DNA of 64,000 bases from Lucinisca nassula (lineage: Eukaryota; Mollusca; Bivalvia; Lucinida; Lucinidae), in assembly GCA_963580285.1 (NCBI GenBank), contig OY757011.1:152246745-152310744 (forward strand), given 5' to 3'. Position 1 is the first letter of the stretch, and each line of letters begins with the position of its first letter. Below the pieces are notes generated by a model. It saw nothing but the letters and a program-made list of their open reading frames with translations. It was not told where the DNA came from and did not search any database. Shown one piece after another: positions 9,925-22,499 of this stretch. A program made the translations under genes and the position numbers.

Positions 9925-10214
9925 TTCTATAAGGTAAAAATGAATATTCTGAGAAATCGGAGGTAAATTATTGGTTTAGACTCATATTCTAGACAGGTTT
10001 TTAATTATTTGGTCCCCATTTTGATTTGTATCGGTCTTTGAATCGACTGCCTATTCGAAATTCGCAAAATTGCAGTATGTTTCCTCTGGCTTTCTTTGCC
10101 GGATCGTTGCAGGGTCACTGATGGGGCTTTATTAGCCGAAACTACGTAGTATGACCCATCTTCTTTCTTATGAATGTTTTCATTGCTCTTAAAGGAAACC
10201 ATTTTTGATTTTTA
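9925..10214 (-). mobile_element. Repeat family B with conserved micro-ORF
   Basis: About 290 bp, homologous to 28356-29048 (two copies) and to fragments at 24611-24716 and 30760-30911. Read on the minus strand it begins near CAAATAAAAATC and carries an ATG-initiated frame (MVSFKSNENIHKKEDGSYY at its start, 65 codons here). The start region is preserved in all copies. No known domain. Might be a TRIM-like LTR or another non-autonomous element. Confidence 0.65.
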
Positions 10215-10438
10215 TTTACTTTTTCAACTGATAAATACGGTATTGTAAAGTTGTCACCGAAGCATGAGTTTGTTCGTTTGACACAAATACTGCGTGTTTT
10301 TCATGCTGTGCAAGTGCACGTGCAAAATGCAAAAATTACAAACTTTTCTTAATAATGATATTTTTGGCACTTTCGTTACTGTCATTTTAAGGTCCAGATT
10401 ATTTACGTTAAAAAGCCAGCAAAACATTTAATAAGAAC

Positions 10439-10835
10439 AAGCCAATGGGACGTTGAACCGCCAAATTGCAGAGCGTATGGGTTATCCTCACACTAAAATT
10501 GTTCAATTGGTTGAAAGACACAACGCTACGGGGTCTGTGGACGATAGACAACATCCTGGACGTGAACATGTTACTACACGGCAACAGGGCCGGTATACAT
10601 CGTTTTGAGTCATTTACGCGACCGATTCAGGACGTCTGTGGAAACTGCCCAGGAACCAGTGTGAACCCATAACCTACGCGTAAGTGACTAAACTGTACGG
10701 CGGCGTCACCAGGAACTCGGTATTCTAACCATATGACGTATACTGGGAACGTTTTGACGGCGGAACGTCGAATCAGTCGCTTTAATGTGTGTCGACAGCG
10801 TATCCGATGGATACAACAGCGTTGACATGGTGCAT
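10439..10835 (+). pseudogene. Tc1-like transposase relic
   Basis: Plus-strand frame gives the paired-type DNA-binding region of a Tc1 transposase: GTLNRQIAERMGY, then LVERHNATGSVDDRQHPGRE, followed by a Thr-rich/Arg linker. The frame is broken by stops and shifts after about 60 codons, with further recognisable pieces to about 10835. The catalytic DDE part is absent. An old, inactive copy. Confidence 0.75.
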
Positions 10836-10974
10836 TGTTCAACATCATTATATATGATATATAGCTCGTTATTAACCTGGTCTCTCTAAACGTTTGATTT
10901 TGTTTCTGTGTCAAGTTACCTAAACACTTATCTATCAGTGTTTACTAAGGGCCTTAAGCTTAAAATGGCTGACT

Positions 10975-11130
10975 TAAAGGATTCCTCGGGGATTCCCTGG
11001 AATACAAATACTTATGCGGTGTTCTCTCTATATATATATATGCCCCACAATTTTCTGACTCAATTTATGCTACGAAGCTCTATTCTGTCTTGGTCTCTCA
11101 AAACATTGATTTTGTTTCTTTCCAAATTAA
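10975..11130 (+). repeat. AT-rich interspersed repeat (TATATATGCCCCACAA family)
   Basis: GATTCCCTGGAATACA, TATATATATGCCCCACAA and TCTCAAAACATTGATTTTG recur in the same order at 13740-14560. Confidence 0.65.
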
Positions 11131-11442
11131 TCAGTATTTACTAATGTCATTTACACCTTTTGTTCGTTCGGGTCGATGGGCATGGTGGGCGAGGCTTGCT
11201 TACCAAGTAATGCTTAATATCCGCGGACGCCTGATTACACTCTTCTGGAGTCCATGTCTGTTGATCCGAACATTGATATTTGCCATTTTGTCTATGGATT
11301 AACGATTTTGGATAAACGCTTTGGTACTACGACCTAAACTACTTAATGTTTGGTCACCTGCCCCAAGTAGATTGTAGCGTACATTGCTCACTATCAAAAT
11401 TTATCAGAATACCGACATATTTCCAGCTGTTGGTGTGAAATT

Positions 11443-12538
11443 GCACGACCCGCAGAAAAAGCAACCGACTGAAGTCGGTTGATTTCTAAGAGTGCCCTAA
11501 AATCACCGTGTCATTCTGTCATTCGGTCATTCTGTCATTCTGTCAGTCTGTCTGTCCGTCCGTAACCCGTTTGTGAAAATTGGTAATAGTGACTTAACCG
11601 CTTGGAATATTTAAACAATTTTTGGCATACTGATAGATATCAATGAGATCTAATCAATGAACTTGCATAATATTACATTCCATTTAGTATAGCCTCGCCG
11701 AGGCGAAAAATGTGAAAATTTTCGAACTGCTTCTCCTCGGAAACCGTTGGGCCCATTGAAGTCAAATTTCATATGGCGCCTCTATGGGATGGGGGAAACC
11801 AAAATTTGCTCATTGGGTCCAGGTCACATGACAAAAATGGCCGCCAAGCCAATATGGTCTGTCTGTCTGTCCGTCCGTAACCCGTTTGTGAAAATTGGTG
11901 ATAGTGACTTAACCGCTTTGAATATCTAAACAATTTTTGGCATACTGATAGATATCAATGAGATCAAACCAATGAACTTTGCGAAATATTACATCCCATT
12001 TAGTATAGCCTCGCCGAGGCGAAAAAAGTGAAAATTTTCGAACTGCTTCTCCTCGGAAACCGTTGGGCCGATTGAAGTCAAATTTCATATGGAGCCTCTA
12101 CGGGATGGGGGAAACCAAAATTTGCTCATGGGGTCCAGGTCACATGACCGAAATGGCCGCAAAGCAATATATGGTAAAAACCCTTCACAAATAGTCTTCT
12201 CCAGATCCACTGGGCAGATTTCCACGAAACTTGATAAATAGCATCTGGGACGTAGGCCCATCATAAATTGTTAAAATGGTGACCCTGGGTTGACCTTGAC
12301 CTTCTATGTGCCTAGGTCAAACTTTGACACATATGCTTTTGTATTGGAAAAGTGAGAATGCATTTTATCCTGCAAACGATTCAGAATACAGTACTAAAGT
12401 ATAAGATATATTTTTGCTCCTTACGATAAGGCGCATTTATTGGGGGAACCGTTTTAGGTCCATGTCACATGACCAAAATGGCCGCCATACCCATATATGG
12501 TAACACTCATAAAGCTAAAATCATCCGGCGGGTCGTGC
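11443..12538. mobile_element. ~1.1-kb non-autonomous element with perfect 10-bp TIRs
   Basis: Ends are GCACGACCCG (11443-11452) and its exact complement CGGGTCGTGC (12529-12538). Just inside or over the ends are two further palindromes, CAACCGACTGAAGTCGGTTG at the left and GTGCACTTCAGCTGAAGCAC spanning the right end. The interior has a direct duplication of ~305 bp: GTCTGTCCGTCCGTAACCCG at about 11549 and 11866, and CCTCGCCGAGGCGAAAAA at about 11693 and 12008. A second tract of GTCAT/GTCTG pyrimidine-purine repeats is present. No coding capacity. Target-site duplication not identified. Confidence 0.65.
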
Positions 12539-12639
12539 ACTTCAGCTGAAGCACTGGTTACTTCTCATTCCTTGATCAAGGAATTTAAACTGAGTATAGG
12601 TTATTGTGAACATATCGGTGACTGAATCCAAGTAACTTT

Positions 12640-13323
12640 ATAATTTGACTTTTTAAATGGCTTTAGGCACAGCAACCTGAATAGCAGGGCCCTGATTTTA
12701 AAAGAATATGGCATACATTACCTTCTTGACGCTCATGGTCCGCTTTGCAATGCATAGTCTTTTGCAATACTTTGTTGCCCATATTTTGTTCTGAATCTTT
12801 CGTTTTGGCTAAAAAAATGGAACCCATATCTCGTCACCTGTGACGACATTAGCGAAAGACCGTGCATTGTAATTTGGAAACTTTTTAAGCAACTTCTTGG
12901 CGCACTGAACGCGTGTCTTTTTCTGCTCATCTGTCAACAGATGGGGAATCCATCTAGCACTGATCTTTCTCATTTTCAAATCCCGTTTCAGAATTTATGA
13001 GCTGCTCCTAATGAGATGCCAACTATACTAGCTATTTGCCTAGTGGTGTATCGTGCATCGGTAGCAACTATTTCTTTCACTCTAGCAACCATCTTGGCAG
13101 ATGTTGCTCTTTTCGACCGACGATCAAGTGATGCATCTTCTGTTGAGCCTAGCCCTCAGCTAAATTTCTTACACCAACGAAAAACTGTCGGAAAAGACAT
13201 TTCATTATGCCCATAAACCGAACATATTTCATCAAAAATGTCTTTGCACCGTATACCAAGAATACAACGATTCTTAATATTTGACCGTATTTCAACGGCG
13301 TACTCTGACCTTCTTCCAACCAT
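12640..13323 (-). pseudogene. mariner transposase relic
   Basis: Minus-strand pieces, in order, match the mariner layout. First is an N-terminal HTH region from Met at about 13323 with IFDEICSVYGHNEMSFPTVF. Next is a second HTH stretch in another frame, with VKEIVATDARYTTRQIA. Then comes ISARWIPHLLTDEQKKTRVQ leading to VVTGDEIWV, where the Asp of TGDE is the first catalytic acid of the mariner D,D34D triad. At least two frameshifts and several stops separate the pieces. The C-terminal part with the remaining acids is missing. The copy is dead. Confidence 0.85.
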
Positions 13324-13689
13324 GTTTTGTATTAGTATACAAGAGTAGACAGTGTTTCTCGAACGATATACATGGCTAAAGTGCACGGATTTTAACAGGT
13401 TTAGTATCAATGTATAGGTAAAATGTTTTTCAACGCTGTGATATTTATTTCCAGGTGATTTTCGCATTAGTGCATGAGAAAACGTTCTACTTGCATTCAT
13501 ATTTGAACAGTCCTCGTACTAATGCCCTGAACGTATAAATATGTTCCCGAAAGGGTTATCCTTTGGAAGCAAGAAATACACCACAGAACTGGAAAATATG
13601 GAGTGTACATGTTTTCTGGGCCAGACTAGCTAGTTTCGGCCATTTAGGCCTAAAAACATTTGATAATGTTTCTTTGCCCTGTTATTAAG

Positions 13690-14560
13690 GATGCATTTCT
13701 ATGACCTCAACTTGTATCCTTAACGTTTAAACCCTGACTCGAAGCATTCATCGCGGATTGCCTGGAATTCACCTAATTATGAGGTTACATATGTCATTAT
13801 ATGGGCCAGAAAATGTATGATACAAAGCTCGATATTGACCAGGTCTCTCAAAACTCTGATTGTGTTTCTTTTTCCACTTAATAAAAATATATGTATGGCG
13901 GTTTTATTATGTCCTTAACGTTTCGTCACCTGACCAAAGCATTCCGTGCGATTCCCTTGCCTACACCTAATTACGTGGTATTCTATATATATGCCCCACA
14001 ATTTTCTGGCCCAATACTTCTTCATTATATGCCCCACAAAAATAACGAATCATAGTTCGGTATGGACGAAGTCTCTCAAAACAATTGATTTTGTTTCATT
14101 TTCCAATAAATTCGGAATTTAACTATGTCTTTACTTAAAAGTTTAAACTGCTAATCCAAAGCTTTCCTTGATATTTTTCATGTCATTGTGTTTTAACCCA
14201 TGTTTTCTGGGCCGCAATTATCCGATTCTAATCCTTCATTTGTCTAAAAAAAAAAACATTTTATTTTGTTTCTTTACCAAGTTCCCAAGTTTACTAGGAA
14301 TTTATCTATCTGTTTAATAATGTCCTTAACGTTTAAACCGCTGACGCATTCATCGGAGATTCCCTGGAATACACCTAATTATGTGGTATTCTATATATAT
14401 GCGCCGCAAATTTCTGGCTCAATAATTCTTCATTATATGCCCAAAAAATTAACGATTCATAGTTCGGTATGGACGAAGTCTCTCTAAACAATTGTTTTTG
14501 TTTTATTTTCCAATAAATTCGGAATTTAACTTTTCACTTAAAAGTTTAAACTGCTAATCT
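13690..14560 (+). repeat. ~200-300 bp AT-rich repeats, three to four degenerate copies
   Basis: CCTTAACGTTTAAACC or a variant, then ATTCATCG..GATTCCCTGGAATAC, a TATATATATGCCCCACAA segment and CTCTCAAAACAATTGATTTTG occur repeatedly at 13720-13890, 13905-14110, 14120-14260 (partial) and 14320-14520. The unit is also present once at 10975-11130. No coding. Confidence 0.7.
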
Positions 14561-14993
14561 AAATTTTTCTTGACGATTTCCAAATCATTTTGCTTCTAGG
14601 TCGCAAGATCTTGCCGTTTGCCGTAGGATCTTGCGGATCCACAAGATCTTTCGGTAAAATAGTATATGCTGTTGATCGATATTACTATTTAAAATTAAAT
14701 TAAATGAATTATTTTTAACATAAAATCACAGATTTTATTGGTTTTAAAGTGTAAAAAAATAACGAAATTATAATTTATAAATAAAATAATTTTTAAAAAT
14801 ATGGTAATCCATTAATAAATGTCTTTTTACAGTGTTCTTTACTCTTTTATATATTTTAAATATTTTTTGTTGCAAGTGTTTGCTTTTTTTATTCTTCTTT
14901 CCTTTTTTTATTAAAAAACTGATATTTTCAGCATTTCTGTTTTTTCTTAAATAAAGCCGTAGTTTTATTTTAACAAAGTTTGACTTTATGAAT
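14561..14993. other. AT-rich interval with AAGATCTT palindromes
   Basis: GCAAGATCTTGC at about 14602 and CACAAGATCTTTCGG at about 14639 are local palindromes. The remainder is very AT-rich and has no supported gene. Confidence 0.5.
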
Positions 14994-15224
14994 ATTAACC
15001 CATTCAGTACCAGAAACCCCAAGACGGGTAGTTGGCAAACAGTGCAGACCCAGATCAGACGACGCAGAACGCGGAGTCTGATCAGGGCCCACACTGTTTG
15101 CAAAAAGTTCAGCTATTTTACTGAATAGGTTTTGAAGAAAACACAACCTGACACCCCTAAATTTTGAAATGGACTCCTGTTATATATTAGGAGGAAGATT
15201 CCATTTGGTACAAAAGGGGTTAAT
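14994..15224. mobile_element. ~230-bp MITE, TTAACCC ends, copy 1
   Basis: Starts ATTAACCCATTCAGTACC and ends GGTACAAAAGGGGTTAAT, an imperfect terminal inverted repeat of about 18 bp. The centre holds the GCAAACAGTG..CACTGTTTGC stem-loop with GATCAGAC/GTCTGATC arms. Copies at 50251-50479 and 63316-63542 align throughout, including ATGGACTCCTG and the TATAT..AGGAGGAAG segment. Confidence 0.85.
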
Positions 15225-15435
15225 ACATGAAAACGTAACCAGTCCCTGTCCGCAATGTCGGTATTTACTATCACAAAAGAATTTAGAATTTCTATGCGTG
15301 ACATTTGGATCACATATCAATACCAATAAATCTATTGGCCTGCAATTACGAGAGTCGTCCCGCCAAGAAGGTCTTTTAGCACAGTCCTCGAACTGCATAC
15401 ATGTACATGTGCAGACAGTCATTTTTCCCGTTCCA

Positions 15436-15494
15436 CGTTTGTTTGTTTGTTTGTTTGATTTGAGGTTTAACGTCCCGTCAACACTGTAAAGGAC
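15436..15494 (-). mobile_element. 5'-truncated family A SINE
   Basis: Only the tail, (TTTG)n then ATTTGAGGTTTAACGTC and CAACACTGTAAAGG, is present. It ends about 8 bp before the giant element's outer end, so it was either truncated on insertion or cut by that element. Confidence 0.8.
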
Positions 15495-15502
15495 GGCACT
15501 GA

Positions 15503-16203
15503 ATGGCACTGAATGTCGTCAACATGCCACAATGTCTGCCGTATTTGCTGCTTAGAATTACTCATTTATTGCAAAACCCCTTGATTGTTTTATAATTGCG
15601 GTATAAACTAAATACATGATCAGTGTCTTTAATTATAGAAAAATAAAATCGGTTCGCCGCGACAATTTTATAGGGGCTCGCTAAAGCTCGCCCGTATAAA
15701 ATTGTCTAAGACCCACCGATTATATTCTATTATTAAAGACACTAACCGCGTATTTACTATATTGCATATCGTTATCAACGAAAAAACCGCGCGACGTTCT
15801 ATGATAAATCTAGATATTTGCCGGCTAAAATGTTAATCTTGCAAAAATCATAGAAACTTGTGACGCTGTACATTCTGGTAACGTCACTTCTTGACGTCAT
15901 TATAATAGGTGATGTTACATCAAACAAGCACTGTTAAATAGAACGTATCGCGCCCTAACATTACGGGGGTTTGAGGTTTCATATAATCAAAACAAGTTAT
16001 TTTTGTCCTTTGTCCTTAGGTATGAACCTTAATTCACCGTGTGAAATAAAATGAAATATTTAAAGCCCATTCGAGCACTCATGAACTATAAATATTTTCC
16101 ATTTCACTCGTTGATATAAAAGTCATACTCAACAATACTCTGTGGTGCTTCGCTTATTTCTGCCTCAAAGAGATTCTGTATTAAATGTTAAATCTACGTT
16201 ATA
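15503..16203 (+). repeat. Left terminal inverted repeat (~700 bp)
   Basis: Begins ATGGCACTGAATGTC and ends near TAAATCTACGTTATAT. It aligns end to end with the reverse complement of 45453-46150. Over a ~190-bp sample I count about a dozen substitutions (around 6%). Shared blocks include GCGCGACGTTCTATGATAAA and GTCACTTCTTGACGTCAT. Confidence 0.9.
15610..15756. repeat. Palindrome within left TIR
   Basis: A ~147-bp imperfect palindrome from AAATACATGATCAGTGTCTT to its mirror AAAGACACTAACCGCGTATTT. It is centred at about 15683 on GACAATTTTATAGGGGC/GCCCGTATAAAATTGTC. The matching palindrome in the right TIR is at 45900-46045. Confidence 0.9.
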
Positions 16204-16255
16204 TAGAAAAATATGGGTTAACAAGGTTATACGTTGTTTTTATTGAATTTCTAAT

Positions 16256-19200
16256 CCTAGAGGGCATGCTGCACCCGTAGGATACCAGTATCAGGCCTGG
16301 GACACCATGCTGCACCATTAGGATACCAGGATCAGGCCTGAGAGACCATGCTGCACAAGAAGTATACCTTGAAAAGGGCTGGGAGACCATGCTGCACCAG
16401 TAGGATGCCAGGATCAGGCCTGGGGGAGCATGCTGCATCCGTAGGATACCTTGATTAGGCCTGGAAGAGTATGCTGCACCCGTAGGATATCAATATGAGG
16501 CCTGGGGACCATGCGGCACTCGTAGGATACCTGGTTTAGGCCTGGGAGAGCATGCTGCACCCGTAGGACACAAGGAACACGCCTGGGAGACCCTGCTGCA
16601 CCAGTAATATACCAGGATCAGGCCTCTGGATACAATACTGCACCATTTTTATACCAGGATCAGGCCTGAGTGACCATGCTGCACCAGTAGGATACCTGGA
16701 TTAGGCCTGGGAGCGCATGCTGCACCAGTAGGATGCAAGGATCAGGCATGAGAGAGCATCCTGCAACCGTTGGATATCTGCATCAGGCTAGGGACAATGC
16801 TGTACTAGCAGGATAAGTGGACCAGGCCTGGAAGAGAATGCTGCAATCGTAGGACACCAGAATCAGGCCTGAGAGAACATGTTGCACCCATAGGATACCA
16901 GGATCAGGTCTGGGAGACCGTGCTGCACCAGTAGTAAACTAGGATCAGGCCTGGGAGGCCATTCTTCACCAGGAGGATACCTGGATCAGGCCTGGGAGAA
17001 CATGCTGCACCAGGAGGATACGAGGATCAGGCCTGGGAGGGCATGCTGCACCCTTAGGATACAAGGACCAGGCCAATGGGATTCAAAAATCTGGTCTGGG
17101 GACGAAGCTGCACCTGTAGGATACCAGGATCAAGGTCTGGGAGAGCATGGGATCAAGGCCTAGGAGAGCATGCTGCACCAGAAGGATAATAGGGTTATGC
17201 CTTGGATACCTTGTTGCACCAGAAGGATAACTGGTCATACCTGGGAGACCATGATGCACTCGTAGGATAACAGCATCAAGCTTGGGAGAGCATGCTACAC
17301 CAGTATTACACAGGAACAAGGCCTTGGTAAGCATGCTACACCAGTAAGATACCAGGGTCAAGCCTGAGAGGCCATGCTGCACTAGTAGGATACCTGGGTT
17401 CGGCTCGGGAGAGCATGCTGCAACCGTAAGATACCAGAATCAGCCTGGGAGGAAATGCTGAACCCGTAGGATACCAGGGTCAAGCCTGAGACACCATGCT
17501 GCACCAGTAGGATCAAATGATCAAATGATGCCTGGTAGAGCATGCTGCACCAGTGGGATCCTGGGTCAGGCCTGGGAGATCATGCTGCACCCGTAGGATA
17601 CCAGGAACAGGTATGGGAGACCATGCTGCTCGCGTAGGATACAAGTGTCAAGCCTGGAAGAGCATGCTACACCCGTATGATCTGACCTGGGAGAGCATGT
17701 TGCACCCGTAGGATACCGGTGTCAAGCCTGAGAGGTCATGCTGCACCAGTAGGATACCTGGGCCAGGCCTGGGAGACCATGTTGCACCCGTAGGACACCT
17801 GCCTCAGTCCTGTGAGAGCATGCTGCACCCATAGGACACCAGGAGCAGGCATGTGAGACCATGCTGAAACCAGTAGGATACCGGGATCAGGCCTGGGAGA
17901 GCAAACTTCACCCGTAGAATACGAGGATCAGGCGTTGGAGAGCTTGTGTACCAGAAGGATAACAGGATCAGGCCTGGGAGACCATGTTGCACCCTTAGGA
18001 TACCACAATCAGGCCGGGGTGACCATGCTGCACCAGTTGGATACTTGTATCAGGCCTGGGAGAGCATGCTGCACCCATAAGATGTCAGGTCCAGGCCTGG
18101 GAGAGCATGCTGCAGCAGTGGGATACCATGATCAGGCCTGGGAGAGCATGCGGACCCCGTCTGATTCCAGGATCAGGCCTGGGAAAGCATGCTGCACCGG
18201 AAGGATAACAGGATCAGGATTGAGAGACCATGCTGCAGCCGAAGGATACCTGGATCAGACATCGGAGAGCGTGCTGCACCCGTAGGATACCAGGGTCAAG
18301 ACTAGGAGACCATGCTGCATCAGTAGGATACCTGGATCAGGCCTGCGAGAGCATGCTGCACCCGTTGGAGACTGCATTCAGGCCTGGGAGACCATGCTGC
18401 ACCCGTACGAAACCAGGGTCAAGCATGAGAGACAATGCTGCACAAGTGGGGTACCCGAATCAGGTTTGGGAGGTCATGCCTGCGAGAGCATGCTGCACCC
18501 GTAGGATTCCGGAATCAGGTCTGGGAGACCATGCTACACCCGCATGAAACCAGTGTCAAGCTTGAGAGACAATGCTGCACCAGTAAGATACCCGTATCAG
18601 GCTTGGGAGGCCATGCTGCAGCCGTAGGATAACAGGATCAGGCGTTGAAGAGCATGCTCCACCAGAAGGATTGCAGGGTCATGCCTGTGATACCTTGCTT
18701 CACCAGAAGTATAGCTGGGTCATGTCTCGGGGACCATGCTGCACTAGTAGTAAAACAGGGTCAAGCCTGTGAGAGCTTGGTGCACACATAGGATACCAGG
18801 ATCAGGCCTGGCAGAGCATGCTGCGCCAGTAGGATACCAGGATATGGAATTGGAGAGCATGTTGCACCAGAAGTATACCTGGATCAGGCCTCAGAAACCA
18901 TGCTTCACCAATAGGATACATGCATCAAGCCTTGGAGAGCATGATACACCCGTAGGATACCAGGATCAGGCCTGGTAGACCACGCTGCACCCGTAGGTTA
19001 CCAGTAGCAGGCATCTGGAAACGATGCTGCACCAGTGGGATACCAGGATAAGGCCTGGGAGACCATGTTGAACCAGAAGGATACCTGGATAAGGCCTGGG
19101 AGATCATCCAGCACCAGTAGGATGCCAGGATCAGGCCTGGGAGAGAAACCTGCCCCTTTGGATATCTGCATCAGACTTGGGACCATGCTGAACCAGCGGG

Positions 19201-19277
19201 ATACCTCGATCAGGCTCGGGAGAGAATGCTGCATCCATAGGTTACCAGGATTGTTACCTGAAGAGCATGTTGCACCG
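16256..19277 (+). repeat. 41-bp minisatellite, left block 1
   Basis: Degenerate tandem units of 41 bp. Key segments in order are CATGCTGCACC, (C/A)GTAGGATACC, (A/T)GG(A/G)TCAGGCC and TGGGAGA. Each unit contains the palindromes GCATGC and CAGGCCTG. Units are diverged, with many 1-2 base indels. 41 is not a multiple of three and TGA occurs in the consensus in one frame per strand, so the many 60-140 codon open frames are fortuitous. Interrupted at 19278 by a LINE. Confidence 0.95.
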
Positions 19278-19437
19278 ATAGGAATCTGATGTCTGACCTG
19301 ATACTTTATTTCTGATCTAGGCCCTTGGCCCATAACAACAATACAAGCATACAAAATATACATAATTATACAGTATACCGGTTACTGACTGTTAAACTAT
19401 GGTGTTAAAGAAGTTCAGATCGTCTTTTGAAGGCATA

Positions 19438-22400
19438 TTATATAAACAACGCTAATGATTGGATTGTACCTGCTGATTTAGAGCACATCAGCTTATTGAA
19501 TTTATGTATCCTTGGTATGTTATAAAACTTGTGTGGTAGGTATGGCTTTCGCAGTTCACCATATGTTTTACAATGCGTTATAAAATGGTACTCGTCTTCA
19601 ACATCTGTTACACATAACTTGCAAAGTCCTTGTTGCCTTGGGATGTTTCTATAACGCCCCCTTTCTATTTCTAAGTCATGGTGTCCAGTTCTCATTTGCT
19701 TTAGCGCATGGAGAAATTTTCGAATACATCGACCACAGTCACCAAGAACCACAGCGTTACATGATTTTATACCTACGCACATGGAACTTTTACTTGCATA
19801 CAGATGACCTTGTTCTAACGCGTAATTTTGTGTGAATCCCCATATTTCGACACCATACACTAAAATCGGTAAAACTTTTGTGTCAAACAACTTGAAGAAG
19901 GTATGTTTAGGTAACTGACCATAATCATATAGGGAAGACAGAAGCGACACTAAAACATGTTTTTTTTTGTTGTTGTTTTTTTTTTTGGAAAGTTCTGAAC
20001 ACATACGGTTGAATGACATTGTAGTGGAAAACGCAAGCCCAACATACGAGACACAGTTAACAACTTCTAATAGTTTACCATCATTATACCACGTTTCAAG
20101 TTGGGAGATACGGCCTCCATTTCTAAAGATCATAATGTTTGTTTTTATAATATTTACGATTAACTTGCTTTCTTTAAAGTATGATAGTAACAGATTCAAC
20201 TGTCTCTGAAGCCCTATTACAGGTTCACTAATCAGAGCTATATCATCGGCAAAACAATATGACTTGAATCTCCTCTGGGAATAATTGTACACCCTGTGTT
20301 CCACTATTCTCAATTATTTCAGCGAATTCATTAATGAACAATGTAAATAAAGCCGACGATAACATACAACATTGTTGCAAACCGGTAGGGCAATTCAAAC
20401 TCTCACTTAGTCCACCACAGGCACGTACTTTCGCTTTAACCTGTTTGTAAATCTCTGTCAACGCACTGTAAAGTTTACCTTTAAATCCAGCGTTTTATAA
20501 AACAGACTATAATTTGTTCCTATTCACTTTATCGAAGGCCTGTTTAAAGTCAACAAAAGCTACATAGAGTTTTCGGCCTTTTTGGTGAAATGTATCTGTT
20601 TATCAATGCTTGCAAAACAAATGCGTTATCGGTTGTTGAATAAGACTCTCTAAATCCGGATTGGGATTCTGATAATTTATCGTATATATTTACATAGAAA
20701 GTTATTCGTCTATTCAGTATACTCGTATATAGCTTCTCAAATTTATCTAGAAGTGAAATACCCCTATAATTTGCAGGGTCATTTACATCACCACGCTTAT
20801 GTAAGGGGACAATAATAGATCCTGACCAATCTTCAGGAAATTCTCCGGTTGAAAAAAGACGATTCCATAGTTTATGTAACAGTGGGAGAATCATGTCTAT
20901 ACAATAAATAAATAAGCCCAGAACTATATAATCTGGTCCCGCGGACTTATTTCTTTCAATGTGCGCACATCTCGTAGAATTTCCTCTATTTCGTCAACCT
21001 CGGGATCATCCTCGAATATAGTGTTAGTATTTTCCTCCTCGGAATAATTATCGGACTCAAACAGTGTTTCAAAATAGTCTTTCCATTGATCAATATTTAT
21101 ATTGCTTTCAACATTAGTTTTCTTATTAAACAATAATTTTAACTTTTTTCCAAAATGATTTTGGGCTACTCAAAGACTCGATCAAACATTCTAGTTTATC
21201 ACGTTTAAATTTGTTTTTCGCCGAATTACATTCCTGTTTAAAATGATTCCTATCTTGTTTATATTTTTGAAAATTATTGACTGTCCTTGTCCTTCTGTAG
21301 TCCCTCAGTGACTTGTTCTTTTCTGTTTTTAATATTTTACACTGTTTATTAAACCACGGTTCGTCTTTTGTAGCACACTTAGTATAACGCTTTCTACAAC
21401 ATTCACTGGTTTCTAGGAGCAAATTTTGGCATTTATTAATTATACCATTGATATCGGACCCATTTGATTCTATTCCATGTATAACTTCAACAAATTTACC
21501 TCCGTTCAATTCACTTTGTAATAGTTCCCGAAACGTAGTTTTATTTGTGTCGTCGAAAGAATATCGTGTGAAAGTCTGCGTGAATGTATTGTCTATGTGT
21601 TTACTGTTTACCTCTTTATTTGCAGCAATGTTTAATAAAACTGGGAAGTGGGTGGATTCTGTCCCTCCCCTATCTCAAATGCCTTTATTCTCTGGCGAAG
21701 GGACTCGCTGCATATAGCGAAGTCTATCACACTACTACCAGAGGGACCTATGATGGTAAATTCGCCTACATTGGAATCCGCACATGTGTGTCTATTTAAT
21801 ATACGTACAGAGTAAGTTTTACAGACATCTAATAAGTCAGCACCAAAATTATTTACCATTTGGTCAGAAGATACCCTTTTGGGACAGTTATCGTTCAAAA
21901 TTTCACGATATTCCTCTAACGCGGGGACAAGTTTATCAATTGAAAGAAAATCGTCTTCTTTGGAAGTCCTAGCATTTAAATTACCCATAATCACCAATTA
22001 AAACTCAACTATATTTATATCAAGGTTCAATAAAAGATCTTCTAAAAGTTTAATACCTTCATATGGTAAGTTCGAATAAAATGGTGATCTTTCTGGTGGC
22101 AAATAAAGTATACAGAAGAGCACCACGTCTTTTTCACAATTTAATAATATTTTGTCTGTTACAAGAAAAACACCGAATGTTGCATAACAACCTACACGTT
22201 GTGATCAACTTCGAAATAGATTTTCGAATGTAGACAATAATTCCAGCCATTGGACGGCCGTAGTTTGAGTTTTTTTTTATGGCGCTACAAAAATAACAGT
22301 GATAACTGTTGAGTAAGTTGTGTACCTTTGGCTTATCAGTAACCCATGTTTCAACAAGTCCGATAATATAAAATGTGTACAAATAATTCGTTAGTTCTAA

Positions 22401-22448
22401 GTCGTCCACTTTTGATATTGATAATAAGTCATCAATATTCCACACCAT
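19438..22448 (-). pseudogene. LINE ORF2: AP endonuclease and reverse transcriptase, broken
   Basis: Read 22448 to 19438 on the minus strand in six or more pieces. Endonuclease: IIGLVETWV near the start, then MGNLNAR (the usual GDxNAR Asp is Asn here) and GSSVIDFAICSE. A linker with PWFNKQCK follows. Reverse transcriptase: EFPEDWSGSIIVPLHKRGD, NYRGISLLDKFEKLYT, SESQSGFRE, PTGLQQCCMLSSALFTLFIN and the catalytic FADDIALIS at about 20250. The last ~290-codon frame (20313-19438) is intact and ends with a CCHC-type knuckle, CKLCVTDVEDEYHFITHC. Domain order and the C-terminal knuckle fit the CR1/L2 group in the Jockey superfamily. The pieces lie in different frames, so no intact enzyme is encoded. 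Confidence 0.85.
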
Positions 22449-22499
22449 ATATCTAAGTTCTGTATCATTATTTGGGCTTTGGCCAGCATCCTATTTTGT

